Origin: Acidimicrobiales bacterium
GTDB taxonomy: Bacteria; Actinomycetota; Acidimicrobiia; Acidimicrobiales; Aldehydirespiratoraceae
NCBI GenBank assembly: GCA_029263175.1
Contig: JAJCXZ010000084.1
Location: 16,731 to 80,730, forward strand
Direction: 5' to 3'
DNA length: 64,000 nucleotides
Shown: positions 63,296 through 64,000 of the stretch, in pieces
Numbering within the stretch: position 1 is the stretch's first letter
Layout: every line of letters begins with the position of its first letter
Position numbers and translations under genes: made by a program
The notes under the pieces: model-generated
Databases searched by the model: none
Seen by the model: only the letters and a program-made list of their open reading frames with translations
What the model was told of the DNA's origin: nothing

Positions 63296-64000
63296 ATGAA
63301 GTTCACGAGTCTTCGCAAAGCAGTCTCGATTGCGGCGGTAGCCGGTGTGACATTCCTTGCTGTCGCCCCCGCTGCGTCGGAGTCCCCGCCGGTGCCGGCC
63401 AAGTGTGGGGCCGTCTTCCCGTTCAACGTCGACTACCTCTTTATTCTTCCTCGGACACAGGTTGCAGCCGGTGGATCGTATATCTACGACCTCCCGCAGA
63501 CGATCAGTGGTGGTGGCACCTACCCAGACATCACGACTTACGGCGTCTCAGTCCACGCTTGGGACGGCTACGAGGGACGGTCGGCGAGCGCGGCGACAGG
63601 TCCGCACAACGAACAGCTGATCATCGACTTCCTTGACGCCTCTGGCGGGACCATTGCTTCCACAGTCGCAACTGAGGATCTCGATGACGGTCTCGAATCG
63701 GCGGACGCTCACTGGCCGCTGGCGCTCCAGCTTGCCGCGGGCGAGAACATCAATCGGATACGTGTCCGCCACGCTGATGCGAGCGGCACGCCAGAGACTG
63801 CCCTTCAAGGTATTTGCGTGAGCCTCTTCTTCAAGCACGGTACGCCAGTGACGACGACGACTGTGCAGGCGACGACGACGACTGAGCAGGCGACGACGAC
63901 CACTGAGCAGGCGACGACGACCACTGAGCAGGCGACGACGACCACTGAGCAGGCGACGACGACCACTGAGCAGGCGACGACGACCACTGAGCAGGCGACG
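63296..64000 (+). CDS. Secreted protein with Thr-rich repeat tail, 3' end outside the window
   Basis: The frame is open to the window end, giving 235 residues. A signal peptide (AVSIAAVAGVTFLAVAPAAS) leads to a domain of about 150 residues (YLFILPRTQVAAGGSY; SVHAWDGYEGRSAS; LQGICVSLFF) that resembles the N-terminal domain of the preceding protein. The chain then enters tandem ATTTTEQ units. GGGAGG is 7 nt before the ATG. Function unknown; it looks like a surface or secreted binding protein, and the repeat tail is a spacer. Confidence 0.75.
   Translation, partial: MKFTSLRKAVSIAAVAGVTFLAVAPAASESPPVPAKCGAVFPFNVDYLFILPRTQVAAGGSYIYDLPQTISGGGTYPDITTYGVSVHAWDGYEGRSASAATGPHNEQLIIDFLDASGGTIASTVATEDLDDGLESADAHWPLALQLAAGENINRIRVRHADASGTPETALQGICVSLFFKHGTPVTTTTVQATTTTEQATTTTEQATTTTEQATTTTEQATTTTEQATTTTEQAT
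63848..64000 (+). repeat. 21-bp coding tandem repeat (ATTTTEQ units)
   Basis: Seven full units and the start of an eighth run to the window edge. The first unit reads VTTTTVQ, the second differs at one third position, and units 3-7 are identical at DNA level, a sign of recent expansion or gene conversion. Confidence 0.9.

Noticed and set aside
63848..64000. Regular short repeats at the window end as a CRISPR array
   Set aside because: The units are 21 bp, contiguous without spacers and keep the reading frame of the secreted protein.

Overview
The window is 64 kb of high-GC DNA from a Gram-positive, actinobacterial-type chromosome. Markers are an acyl-CoA carboxylase epsilon subunit, the tRNA-Leu/fhaA-fhaB-pstP-rodA-pbpA-pknB cluster with a convergent GATase gene, an EtfD-type membrane oxidoreductase, and a dnaK-grpE-dnaJ-hspR operon with HAIR operators. 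The absence of pknA and the many secreted Asp- and Thr-rich proteins suggest a deep-branching class such as Acidimicrobiia; that placement is inference.

Layout. 1-8 kb: end of an acyl-CoA carboxylase beta gene plus epsilon subunit, prephenate dehydratase, an MFS transporter, a fatty-acid desaturase with a PaaX-like regulator and a metallo-hydrolase, and a coiled-coil DivIVA-like protein. 8-20 kb: ferredoxin, lipoproteins, ApbE flavin transferase, a haem-b ferric-reductase-like membrane protein, an acidic secreted protein, an ECF sigma factor with its membrane partner, a response regulator and a hybrid histidine kinase. Five transcription units here share the promoter CCAAACC-N17-CGTGT, and one is the sigma gene itself, so the block reads as one ECF regulon around extracytoplasmic electron transfer.

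20.4-40.6 kb: ten tightly packed genes on one strand. They encode a 2115-residue secreted beta-helix protein, a Tat-exported multicopper oxidase, two further cupredoxin proteins with altered or missing copper ligands, a small membrane protein, CopC, a CopC-CopD fusion, a subtilase, an M23 peptidase with an Asp-rich tail and a protein ending in an LAFTG sorting signal. Three of them share a C-terminal repeat module. This looks like an undescribed copper-dependent cell-surface system.

40.6-54.5 kb: tRNA-Leu, the PASTA-kinase/cell-wall elongation cluster, a GATase, a degenerate receiver and EtfD in one operon, a winged-helix protein, an ammonium transporter and a decayed gene region. 54.5-64 kb: the HspR-controlled chaperone operon and clpB, then two related surface proteins with Thr-rich repeats, the second cut by the window end.

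Many first genes of transcription units have a TANNNT -10 box 6-9 nt before the start codon and no Shine-Dalgarno site, so leaderless mRNAs appear common in this genome.
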